Assembly: GCF_001465595.2 (NCBI RefSeq)
Contig: NZ_CP013481.2
Span: 2,728,001-2,792,000, forward strand
DNA from: Pandoraea apista
Lineage (GTDB): Bacteria; Pseudomonadota; Gammaproteobacteria; Burkholderiales; Burkholderiaceae
Length of the DNA stretch: 64,000 nucleotides
Direction: 5' to 3'
Shown piece by piece: positions 50,801-57,685 of this stretch (its first letter is position 1; every line of letters starts with the position of its first letter). The translations under genes were made by a program, and so were the position numbers. The notes below the pieces were generated by a model. That model was not told the origin of the DNA, made no database searches, and worked only from the letters and a program-made list of their open reading frames with translations.

Positions 50801-51132
50801 GCGACGACCTGCGCGATCGCCGTCTGGATATTGGCCGTGGGTTGCAGGAAGATCTTGATGATGCCGATGCCCGGCAACGACTGCGACTCGATGTGCTCGA
50901 TATTGTTGACGGTGGTGGTCAGCCCGCGTTCGTTACCGGAGATCATCCGGTCGGCGATGTCCTGCGCCGACAGACCGTTGTAGGTCCAGATGATGCTGAT
51001 TACTGGGATATTGATTTCCGGCAGCACGTCGACCGGGGTGCGCATGAGCGCAAGCGGCGTGGCGAGCAGGATCAGAATGGCCATCACGATGAACGTGTAT
51101 GGCCGTTTGAGCGCAACGTTAACAATCCACAT
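47845..51132 (-). CDS. RND efflux permease
   Basis: A 1095-residue trimeric proton-driven pump of AcrB architecture: twelve helices and two large periplasmic loops. The proton-relay Asp pair is present in helix 4 (GILVDDATVTIENIE). The usual helix-10 Lys (AKN in AcrB) is replaced: the segment reads MGVATANSILVVAFA. No heavy-metal-transporter signature stands out, so a drug or solvent substrate is as likely as a metal despite the metal-type sensor. It ends in a low-complexity Asn/Gly tail (GGNGNNGNSGGNGNA). It is the first gene of the operon. Confidence 0.93.
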   Translation of the reverse strand: MWIVNVALKRPYTFIVMAILILLATPLALMRTPVDVLPEINIPVISIIWTYNGLSAQDIADRMISGNERGLTTTVNNIEHIESQSLPGIGIIKIFLQPTANIQTAIAQVVAVEQAQVKQMPPGATPPLVISYSASSIPVMQLGLSSPSLSEPALNDTALNFLRPQLVTIPGAAVPYPYGGKTRLISVDIDTRALLAKGLTAQDVVAAVNAQNLILPTGTAKIGPREYTVDMNGSPPTVEGLNNIPVRTVGGATTYLREVAHVRTGFSPQTNIVRQNGQRGVLMSIMKTGDASTLSVVDSLKALLPEARAALPPDLHISALFDQSVFVKAAVQGVIHEALIAAALTAAMILLFLGNWRSTCIIAISIPLSILSSLLALHALGQTINIMTLGGLALAVGILVDDATVTIENIERHLHMGTPLHEAILDGAGEIAVPALVSTLCICIVFVPMFFLTGVARYLFVPLAEAVVFAMLASYILSRTLVPTLAMLLMGHAHQADPNAKPGAFRRIYLRFDAGFERMRAAYIVVLSMLLVRRRVFATGFLAFCVLSMGLVFALGADFFPTVDAGDIRMHMRAPTGTRIEETARLADEVEKVVREVVPANELETILDNLGLPYSGINLSYSNAGTIGTLDGEIQIALSPDHHPSEGYIDKLRALLPQRFPGVEFFFQPADIVTQILNFGLPAAIDIQISGNQQLANFDVATRLLKQVRQVPGTVDTHIQQRVNAPTLHLNMDRTRLQQLNLNANAVAQNVLISLSGSSQTSPGFWFNNQNGVEYSLSVQSPQYRISSIDDLLRLPVAGTANNGQPQLLANFVKVEPTQQFAVVSHYNIRPVIDIFVSVEGRDLGSVAGDIDKLVAQARKDLPRGSQITVRGQVSTMQSSYLGLGVGVAMAIVLVYLLIVVNFQSWVDPLIIVSALPAALAGIVWMLFLSGTRLSVPALTGAIMTMGVATANSILVVAFARQRMQAGMAPLKAALEAGASRIRPVLMTALAMIIGMVPMALGLGEGAEQNAPLGRAVIGGLLFATVSTLFFVPLVFAGIHTRLVQKKARTAERDAARGASTASHSPAPPAPPISKDDDRDGGNGNNGNSGGNGNA

Positions 51133-51478
51133 GGTTCAGACGCGCTCGGGCGCAGTCGCAGGCGTACGGACAAGGGCCGTCCGGCACGTGCGCAGACGCG
51201 CTGTCCCGGTACCGGATGGAACGCCGCCATGGTAGGGGCGCACCCCCAACGCCAAAATGGCGCCAAAATGGCGAAATTGCCATAAATCATTCAACGCCCC
51301 GCAAAGCCGCACGGCATAAGGCTTTGCTGGTCTGTCCGACGATGGGAGTGGCATATTACGGTGTGTTGCGTTATAAAGTTGACACACCAAAAGTCGCCGC
51401 CCGATAGCCCACGGCCTGCCGTTTCCGCCGGGGCCGCGGTTGCCGGCGTCGAGAACCCCAGTCCCACGCAGGAAAGCA
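51133..51478. promoter_or_regulatory. divergent control region between RND operon and DyP peroxidase
   Basis: The 11-base unit CGCCAAAATGG is tandemly repeated at 51250-51271, on the RND side, and could be a response-regulator site. On the peroxidase side, GGTGTGT (51360-51366) and ACACACC (51382-51388) form an inverted repeat overlapping a TTGACA -35 (51379-51384) with a weak GATAGC -10 18 bases on. A TAATAT (minus strand, 51358-51353) without a good -35 may be the RND -10. Confidence 0.45.
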
Positions 51479-52597
51479 ATGACCGAACGTCCGACGTCTC
51501 CTCCAGAACCTCAGCCCGTCTCCGGTACCGTCACCCGCAGCGCTATTTTCCTCGTCGCCACCGTGCGTGACGACGAAGCGGCTCACGCGAGCGTGCGGGG
51601 CTGGTGTGCCGATGCTGCTGCTTATGTCCGCTCGGTCGGCAAGCGTGTGCCGTCGGGCAATTTGTCGTGTGTGGTGGGCTTCAGCGACAACGCCTGGGAC
51701 CGTCTATTCGGCGACCCGCGGCCTGCCGAGCTGCATCCGTTCCGTGAATTCGGTTCGGGCAAGCGGCATGCACCGGCCACGCCCGGCGATCTGCTGCTGC
51801 ACATTCGCGCCGACCAGATGGACCTCTGCTTCGATCTTGCAACGCTCATGCTCAATAAGCTGGGCGACGCAGTGACTGTGATCGACGAGGTTCACGGCTT
51901 CCGCTATTTCGATATGCGCAGCATGGTCGGTTTCGTCGACGGTACCGAGAACCCCGTGGGCAAGGAAGCGCTCGAATTCACGGTGATGGGCGACGAAGAC
52001 CCCGAATTCGAAGGCGGTAGCTATGTCCTCGTGCAGAAGTATCTTCATGACATGGCGGGCTGGAACGCACTGCCGGTCGAGGCGCAGGAGCGCATTATCG
52101 GGCGCACCAAACTCTCCGACGTCGAACTCGATGAGGGCGTGAAGCCCAGTTGGTCGCACAGCGCCCTGACCACGCTTGAGGAAGATGGCAAGGAAATCAA
52201 GATCCTGCGTGACAATATGCCGTTCGGCCGCCCCGGTTCCGCCGAGTTCGGCACCTACTTCATCGGCTATGCCCGCTCCCCGGCCCCTATCGAGCAAATG
52301 CTCGAGAACATGTTCGTGGGGCGTCCGCCCGGGAATTACGATCGTCTGCTCGACTTCAGCAACGCCGTGACCGGCGGGCTGTTCTTCGTGCCGTCGGCGC
52401 CGCTGCTTGAAGCGCTTGCCGAGCGCGAGCCCCCGGCGGCGGCCACCGAGTCGGCGACGATCAAGACACTGATCGATGCAGCGTCGGCGGCCACGCCCGT
52501 GGTCGACGTCACGGTATCGTCTCTCACCTCATCGAGCGCCGCCCCGGCGGATGGCTCACTGCAAATCGGATCGCTTAAAGGAGTTTCTCAGGCATGA
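51479..52597 (+). CDS. DyP-type heme peroxidase with encapsulin-targeting tail
   Basis: A 372-residue dye-decolourising peroxidase of the class carried as encapsulin cargo. The GxxDG motif (GFVDGTENP) gives the distal Asp at 154, the proximal heme ligand is His 227 (PSWSHSAL), and Arg 244 and Asn 246 lie in LRDNMPFG; spacing matches Rhodococcus DypB. After residue 320 comes an Ala/Ser/Thr linker and the cargo-loading peptide DGSLQIGSLK, so the enzyme should be packed inside the shell. Unusually, five residues (GVSQA) follow the peptide. The ATG at 51479 has AGGAAAG. Its stop overlaps the encapsulin start (ATGA). Confidence 0.95.
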   Translation: MTERPTSPPEPQPVSGTVTRSAIFLVATVRDDEAAHASVRGWCADAAAYVRSVGKRVPSGNLSCVVGFSDNAWDRLFGDPRPAELHPFREFGSGKRHAPATPGDLLLHIRADQMDLCFDLATLMLNKLGDAVTVIDEVHGFRYFDMRSMVGFVDGTENPVGKEALEFTVMGDEDPEFEGGSYVLVQKYLHDMAGWNALPVEAQERIIGRTKLSDVELDEGVKPSWSHSALTTLEEDGKEIKILRDNMPFGRPGSAEFGTYFIGYARSPAPIEQMLENMFVGRPPGNYDRLLDFSNAVTGGLFFVPSAPLLEALAEREPPAAATESATIKTLIDAASAATPVVDVTVSSLTSSSAAPADGSLQIGSLKGVSQA

Positions 52598-53424
52598 ATA
52601 ACCTGCATCGCGAACTGGCCCCCATTTCGAACGCCGCCTGGGCGCAAATCGAAGAAGAGGTGGCGCGCACGTTCAAGCGGACGGTCGCCGGCCGTCGAGT
52701 CGTCGACGTCAAGGGCCCGGGCGGTCTGGCGCTCGCGGGCGTTGGCACGGGTCATCAGAAGGCCATCGATGCGCCGTTCGACGGCGTGGGTGCGCGTCAG
52801 CGCGAAGTGATGCCGCTCGTGGCACTGCGTGTGCCGTTCGAACTGTCGCGTGAAGCGATCGACGATGTCGAGCGCGGCGCCAACGACTCGGATTGGCAAC
52901 CGGCCAAGGACGCCGCCATCAAGCTGGCATACGCAGAAGATCGCGCGATTTTCGACGGTTACAAAGCCGCGCACATCACAGGGGTGCGCGAAGGCACGTC
53001 GAACCCGGTGCTGCCGCTGCCGGCGAACATTGCCGATTACCCGACCGTGATCGCCAAGGCGCTGGAGCAGCTTCGCCTGGAAGGGGTCGATGGTCCGTAC
53101 AGCGTGCTGCTGGGCGCCGACGCCTACACGGCGGTGACCGAGGCCAACGATCAGGGCTATCCGATTCTCGAGCACATCGGGCACATTGTGAGCGGCGAGA
53201 TCATCTGGGCGCCGGCCATCGACGGCGGCTGCATTCTCTCCACGCGCGGCGGCGACTACGAGATGCACATCGGTCAGGATGTCTCGATCGGTTACCTCGA
53301 CCACACCGCGACCACGGTTCGCCTGTACCTCGAAGAGACCTTCACGTTCCTGATGCTGACGGCGGAGGCCGGTGTCTCGGTCGGTCAGGCCAAACCGGTA
53401 GATGGAAAGAAGAAGTCGAAATAA
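52594..53424 (+). CDS. family 1 encapsulin shell protein
   Basis: A 276-residue HK97-fold shell protein (linocin/CFP29 group). It opens NNLHRELAPISNAAWAQIEEEVARTFKRTVAGRR, has the E-loop region with REVMPLVALRVPFELSR, and ends LEETFTFLMLTAEAG, all typical of family 1. Sixty subunits usually assemble a 24-nm T=1 shell around DyP; size here is inferred from family. The extra C-terminal lysine-rich tail (DGKKKSK) would lie outside the shell. Translational coupling to the peroxidase gene fits stoichiometric cargo loading. A terminator follows. Confidence 0.95.
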   Translation: MNNLHRELAPISNAAWAQIEEEVARTFKRTVAGRRVVDVKGPGGLALAGVGTGHQKAIDAPFDGVGARQREVMPLVALRVPFELSREAIDDVERGANDSDWQPAKDAAIKLAYAEDRAIFDGYKAAHITGVREGTSNPVLPLPANIADYPTVIAKALEQLRLEGVDGPYSVLLGADAYTAVTEANDQGYPILEHIGHIVSGEIIWAPAIDGGCILSTRGGDYEMHIGQDVSIGYLDHTATTVRLYLEETFTFLMLTAEAGVSVGQAKPVDGKKKSK

Positions 53425-53460
53425 CTTGAGGTAAGTCGAGCAAGTCTCTGACGGAAAAAG

Positions 53461-53501
53461 AAAAACGGCTGAAGGCAAAACGTTGCCCTCAGCCGTTTTT
53501 T
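53461..53501. terminator. bidirectional terminator after encapsulin
   Basis: AAAAACGGCTGA plus AGGCAA pair with TTGCC plus CTCAGCCGTTTTTT around AACG, leaving T tracts on both strands between convergent encapsulin and arnT. Confidence 0.88.
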
Positions 53502-53518
53502 CATGGTCGCTACCGCAA

Positions 53519-55234
53519 TCAGTTGGCGGCAGGCGCCTGTGCGTCCATCGGCTTCTCGATGATGACGCGGCGGTTGTCCCGCGCGATGACCTTCATCGGC
53601 AAGCCGAGCGTTTCCAGCACCGTGAACTTCTCCGGATCGACCAGCGCCAGTGCCTTGGGGGCGGCCATCCAGACATCGGCAAACTTGTCGAGCGTCGGAA
53701 TCCAGCTATCGGGGGCTTGCGAGATGCCGAATTCCAGTTCGTCCTGTACCGCCACCATCGTCATCGGCTGACGCAGGTAGTACGGCATGGTGTGGTCGAG
53801 CGTGCCGACCGAGTAGAACGGCGTGTCCGGTCCGAGACGATCCATTTCCGCGCGCACCGCCGGCACCAGATCGATCCCCGAACTCGCGCGTCCGAAGGCT
53901 TCGTGGCCCGTGCCGCCGATCATTGTGAAGGCCAGCCAGGTGCCTGCAAATGCAATGAGCGCCTGCTTCGTGCTGCGCTTGCTCAGCCAGTGGGTGATAC
54001 CGATACCAATCAGGCCGACAACGCTTGCCGCGTACAGGTAATACGAAAACGCACGGTAGGATTCCACCGGGTTGCGGCTGTCCGAGTGATGCGAGAGGAA
54101 CACCAGACACGTCACGATCGTGCCGGCGAACAGCACGACGGACACCACGAGATGCTTGCGCAGCGAATCGCGCGAGATGCCCGCAATGCCCAGCCCGATG
54201 AGCAGCGCGATGGCTGGCACGATCGGCAGCACGTACGAAATGAGCTTCGAGTGCGACAAAGAGAAGAAGCAGAAGATGAAGACGGCCCAGACCGTCGTCA
54301 TCAGCACCGGACGAAAGCCGTTGGCCTGACGCGGGACGGCACGCGACGCCGAGAAGGCACGCGGGACCATCGACAGCCACGGCAGGAAGCCGACGATCAG
54401 CACCGGGACGAAGTACCAGAGGGCGCCGGGGCGATGGTGATCGGGCTTCAGGAAGCGGTTGAAGTGTTCGTTGATGAAGAAGAAATCGAAGAACGAGGGG
54501 TTACGCGCCATCACGGCAGCGAACCACGGCACGGTCACGGCGAGCAGCACGATCAGGCCGCTGACGATATAAAGGCGTTTCCACAAGGCCCAGTCGCGTG
54601 AAATCAGCGTGTAGATCACGAGCACGGCACCCGGCAACACTACGCCGATCAGCCCTTTGCTCAGGACCGACAGTCCCATCGCCGCCCAGCACAACCACAT
54701 CCAGTTACGGGTCTGCGTGTCGGTGAGCCCCGGCCGCTGCGCCAGCAGCAGCGAGCACAGCACCAGCGTCATCATGAACGACAGGCCCATGTCGAGCACG
54801 TTGAAGTGACCGAGCAGGCTCCACAGCGGAGCGCTTGCCAGGGTGAGCGCGGCGAAAAAGCCTGCACGAGCGCCGAATACCCGACGTCCGGTGTAGCCAA
54901 CGAGCAGCACGCCGCCGAAGCCAGTCAGGGCGGTCCACAGGCGTGCCTGCCAGTCGCCCAGACCGAAGATCATGAACGTCAGGGCGTTCATCCACGTCTG
55001 GAGGGGCGGTTTCTCGAAGTAAAGATAGCCGTTATAGCGCGGCGTGACCCAGTCGCCTGTGGCCAGCATTTCGCGCGCCATTTCGGCGTAGCGGCCTTCG
55101 TCGCTTGGAATCAGATGGCGCAAATTCAATACGCCAAACCAAACCAGGGCGAACACGGCGAGCAGCCACAGCAGGGCGGCGGGAGAGATCGGCCAGGGTT
55201 CCAACTCGGCGTCACGTTGAGGGCGTGTGGACAT
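53519..55234 (-). CDS. arnT: ArnT-like lipid A glycosyltransferase (GT83/PMT fold)
   Basis: A 571-residue inner-membrane glycosyltransferase with about twelve helices. The first periplasmic loop carries the catalytic Asp motif SDEGRYAEMAREM, followed by GDWVTPRYNGYLYFEKPPLQTW, very characteristic of ArnT. ArnT transfers 4-amino-arabinose from undecaprenyl phosphate to lipid A, giving polymyxin resistance. No arnBCADEF genes are in the window, so donor synthesis must be encoded elsewhere. It follows the PmrAB-like genes on the same strand by about 60 bases. Confidence 0.88.
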   Translation of the reverse strand: MSTRPQRDAELEPWPISPAALLWLLAVFALVWFGVLNLRHLIPSDEGRYAEMAREMLATGDWVTPRYNGYLYFEKPPLQTWMNALTFMIFGLGDWQARLWTALTGFGGVLLVGYTGRRVFGARAGFFAALTLASAPLWSLLGHFNVLDMGLSFMMTLVLCSLLLAQRPGLTDTQTRNWMWLCWAAMGLSVLSKGLIGVVLPGAVLVIYTLISRDWALWKRLYIVSGLIVLLAVTVPWFAAVMARNPSFFDFFFINEHFNRFLKPDHHRPGALWYFVPVLIVGFLPWLSMVPRAFSASRAVPRQANGFRPVLMTTVWAVFIFCFFSLSHSKLISYVLPIVPAIALLIGLGIAGISRDSLRKHLVVSVVLFAGTIVTCLVFLSHHSDSRNPVESYRAFSYYLYAASVVGLIGIGITHWLSKRSTKQALIAFAGTWLAFTMIGGTGHEAFGRASSGIDLVPAVRAEMDRLGPDTPFYSVGTLDHTMPYYLRQPMTMVAVQDELEFGISQAPDSWIPTLDKFADVWMAAPKALALVDPEKFTVLETLGLPMKVIARDNRRVIIEKPMDAQAPAAN

Positions 55235-55294
55235 GAATGCGAAGCTTCCGGTCTTGATGAATAAGGTAAAGGTAATGAATCTGGCGAACGACGA

Positions 55295-56656
55295 TCAGGC
55301 GCTTGGCGTGGAGGTGGCGTCCGGGTTGGGCAACGTGACGCGTACGTGAAGACCGCGTGGTGGTGTCAGGCTGGCATCTTTCAGGCTCACCTGGCCGCCG
55401 AGGCGGTCAACGATGGCGCGCACGATGGCCAGGCCCAGCCCGGTACCTTCGCCGCCATTTTCGCGGGAGTCCCGTTGTTCGGTCGCCCGGTAGAACGCGT
55501 CGAATACGCGCTCGCGCTTGTCCGCGTCGATCCCCGGGCCCGAATCGATCACGTCGATAGCCACGTCGTGGCCAGTGGCCGACAGGCGGACCGAGACGGT
55601 CCCGCCCGCAGGCGTATAACGCACGGCGTTGCCGACAAGATTACTCAACAACGTGACAATCTCGCGTTTCGACCCCATCACGCGCAGATGAGAGCGGCCG
55701 GGCACGCTCGACGACGCATCGATCAGATCGAGCACGATCTGTTTGCGGTCGGCCAGAACGAACACGTCTTCGAGCGCTTCATGCACGGCGGGCAGCAGCG
55801 TGAGCGGCGCTGCCGCGACCGTCGGTGCGCTTTGTGCTCTGGCGAGGGTCAGCAATTGCTCGATCAGCGTGCGCGTGCGTTGCAAACCGCTCTTGAGTTT
55901 GATGAAGCGATTGCGTGTTTCCGCATCGAGCCCCGCCGGGGCGAGCGCCCGGTCGAGGTTCTCGGACTGGATCACGAGTGCCGTCACCGGCGAGCGCAAT
56001 TCATGGGCGGCGTCGGCAACAAAGCGGCGCTGCTCGTCGAGTGCCTTCGCCAGCCGGGCCAGCAGCCGATTGATCGAGACGATGAATGGCTCGATTTCAG
56101 TGGGTGCGCCCCGGGTATCGAGCGCATGCAAATCGGTATCGCGCCGGGTGTCGATCTCGTCGGCAAGGCGTTGCACCGGCCGCCATGCGCGACGCACGGT
56201 GACGACAATGGCACCGATCAGCAACGGCACAAAGCCGACGAAGGGCAGCGCAGTGCGCAGGCCGCTGTTACGGGCAATCTCGTTACGGCCTTCCGTCGGC
56301 TGGGCGACAACGATGCGCAACTCCGGCGCGATGGTGCGCACGAACGCGCGCCACGTGTGATCGCCCGTGTTGACCGTGTGAAAGCCATCGGCGAGTGTGA
56401 CCGGGAAGGTGCCGCCAAGGCGCTGGACCGTCAGGCGGTAATCGTGGTCCTGGATCGGCAGGCCGTGCATGGCACTGTCGGCGGCGGCCAGATTGCGCGT
56501 ATCGACGAGTGCGGCAAGTTGCAGTAATTGGTCGTCCTGAAATCGATAAGCTTCGCGAAAGGCCGACCAGTAGGACACGAAGCCCGCGACGATAGCCAAT
56601 CCCAGCGCGCAGGCCGAGAGCGTGACCACCAGCCGGGACTGCAATGAACGCATCAT
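55295..56656 (-). CDS. sensor histidine kinase (PmrB/QseC-like)
   Basis: A 453-residue kinase with two N-terminal helices (about residues 10-32 and 140-158) flanking a periplasmic sensor of about 105 residues. HAMP follows, then the H-box (FVADAAHELRSPVTAL, His near 221), N-box (NLVGNAVRYTP) and G-boxes (GPGIDADKRERVF, GTGLGLAIVRAI). The form resembles QseC/PmrB. Its ATGATG start overlaps the regulator stop. With arnT downstream, a role in sensing cationic peptides, Fe(III) or acid is a reasonable inference. Confidence 0.9.
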   Translation of the reverse strand: MMRSLQSRLVVTLSACALGLAIVAGFVSYWSAFREAYRFQDDQLLQLAALVDTRNLAAADSAMHGLPIQDHDYRLTVQRLGGTFPVTLADGFHTVNTGDHTWRAFVRTIAPELRIVVAQPTEGRNEIARNSGLRTALPFVGFVPLLIGAIVVTVRRAWRPVQRLADEIDTRRDTDLHALDTRGAPTEIEPFIVSINRLLARLAKALDEQRRFVADAAHELRSPVTALVIQSENLDRALAPAGLDAETRNRFIKLKSGLQRTRTLIEQLLTLARAQSAPTVAAAPLTLLPAVHEALEDVFVLADRKQIVLDLIDASSSVPGRSHLRVMGSKREIVTLLSNLVGNAVRYTPAGGTVSVRLSATGHDVAIDVIDSGPGIDADKRERVFDAFYRATEQRDSRENGGEGTGLGLAIVRAIVDRLGGQVSLKDASLTPPRGLHVRVTLPNPDATSTPSA

Positions 56657-57312
56657 GCCTTGGGCACCAGCCAGCCTGCGCCACGGATGTTACGGATGAC
56701 ATCCGCACCGAGCTTCTTGCGAATCGAGTGAATCAGGAAGTCGATCATGTTGCTCTCGATCTCTTCGCCCCAGCCGTACAGACGGTGCTCCAGCGCATCG
56801 CGCGAGAGGATCGTACCGGGGCGCAGCATCAGGGCATGGAGCAGCGCGTATTCGCGCGCCGAGAGCACGCAACTGTTTTCGCCGTAGCTCGCCTGATGCG
56901 TTGCGGGATCGAGCGCGAGTGCGCCGTTGGTCAGCACCGGCACTGCCACACCGGCCTGACGGCGGATCACGGCGCGCATGCGTGCGAGCAATTCGCCGAC
57001 TTCGAACGGTTTCACAACGAAGTCGTCGGCCCCGAGATCGAGCCCCTGAATAATGTCTTCGGCGCCATCGCGCGCCGTCACAACGATGATCGGCGTGCGC
57101 CCGCCCGCGCCGCGATGGGCTCGCAGCACCTCCCAGCCGTCGCGTCCGGGCAGGCCGAGGTCGAGCAGCATGAGGTCATAGGCATGGGCCGCGAGGGCCG
57201 CCAGCGCAGCGTCGCCGTCGCGGCACCAGTCGGCCGCATACGAGGCGTCCTTGAGCGCCTGCATCATGGCCTCGCCGATCATGGTGTCGTCTTCTACGAG
57301 CAATATCCGCAT
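56653..57312 (-). CDS. OmpR-type response regulator (PmrA/QseB-like)
   Basis: A 219-residue regulator beginning MRILLVEDDTMIGEAMM. The phospho-acceptor Asp lies in YDLMLLDLGLPGRDG, Lys in FVVKPFEVGEL, and a winged helix ends IRNIRGAGWLVPKA. The ATG at 57312 gives the normal start; an upstream extension to 57384 is not conserved. It heads the regulator-kinase-arnT run, and a PmrA-type direct repeat lies about 95 bases upstream. Confidence 0.93.
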   Translation of the reverse strand: MRILLVEDDTMIGEAMMQALKDASYAADWCRDGDAALAALAAHAYDLMLLDLGLPGRDGWEVLRAHRGAGGRTPIIVVTARDGAEDIIQGLDLGADDFVVKPFEVGELLARMRAVIRRQAGVAVPVLTNGALALDPATHQASYGENSCVLSAREYALLHALMLRPGTILSRDALEHRLYGWGEEIESNMIDFLIHSIRKKLGADVIRNIRGAGWLVPKA

Positions 57313-57402
57313 GGTTTTCCAAACACTTACCGACGCGCCGGTCGGGCGCGTGCCCATTATCCTGCCAGTCACCGAGGATGGCACGGGCGCACGATAGCGC
57401 GC

Positions 57403-57423
57403 GAAACTTAGGAGAAACTTAGC
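57403..57423 (-). promoter_or_regulatory. PmrA-like box upstream of the regulator
   Basis: CTTAGG-AGAAA-CTTAGC (57407-57423) fits the PmrA consensus of two YTTARK half-sites five bases apart, within the 11-base direct repeat GAAACTTAG (57403-57411, 57414-57422). Location suggests autoregulation of the regulator-kinase-arnT genes. The rest of 57313-57603 shows nothing else I can support. Confidence 0.6.
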
Positions 57424-57603
57424 TCGCGACGATGTGCGCTCGCGCGACTATGCCATGCAAAGCCACTGTAAATCAATGACTTAGAAAGGTTTTTTGATGT
57501 AATGCCGACGTGGCCCTCGTGGAAAGCCCTTTGGGCAAAAGCTGACGCCTGTCATGGCGTCCGGGGGCGGGATTTGAGGCGGGGGGGTAAGGGCTAGAAA
57601 GCC

Positions 57604-57629
57604 GACGGGCCGGCGTTGGCCGGCCCGTC
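57604..57629 (-). terminator. hairpin downstream of metE
   Basis: Perfect 11-base GC-rich arms (GACGGGCCGGC and GCCGGCCCGTC) around GTTG, about 57 bases after the metE stop; on the minus strand a weak CTTTCT run follows. Confidence 0.65.
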
Positions 57630-57685
57630 GTATCGAGGTCATCTCGTAATGGCGGACCTATCCGATCCGTGTCTCGGGTGCCGGT

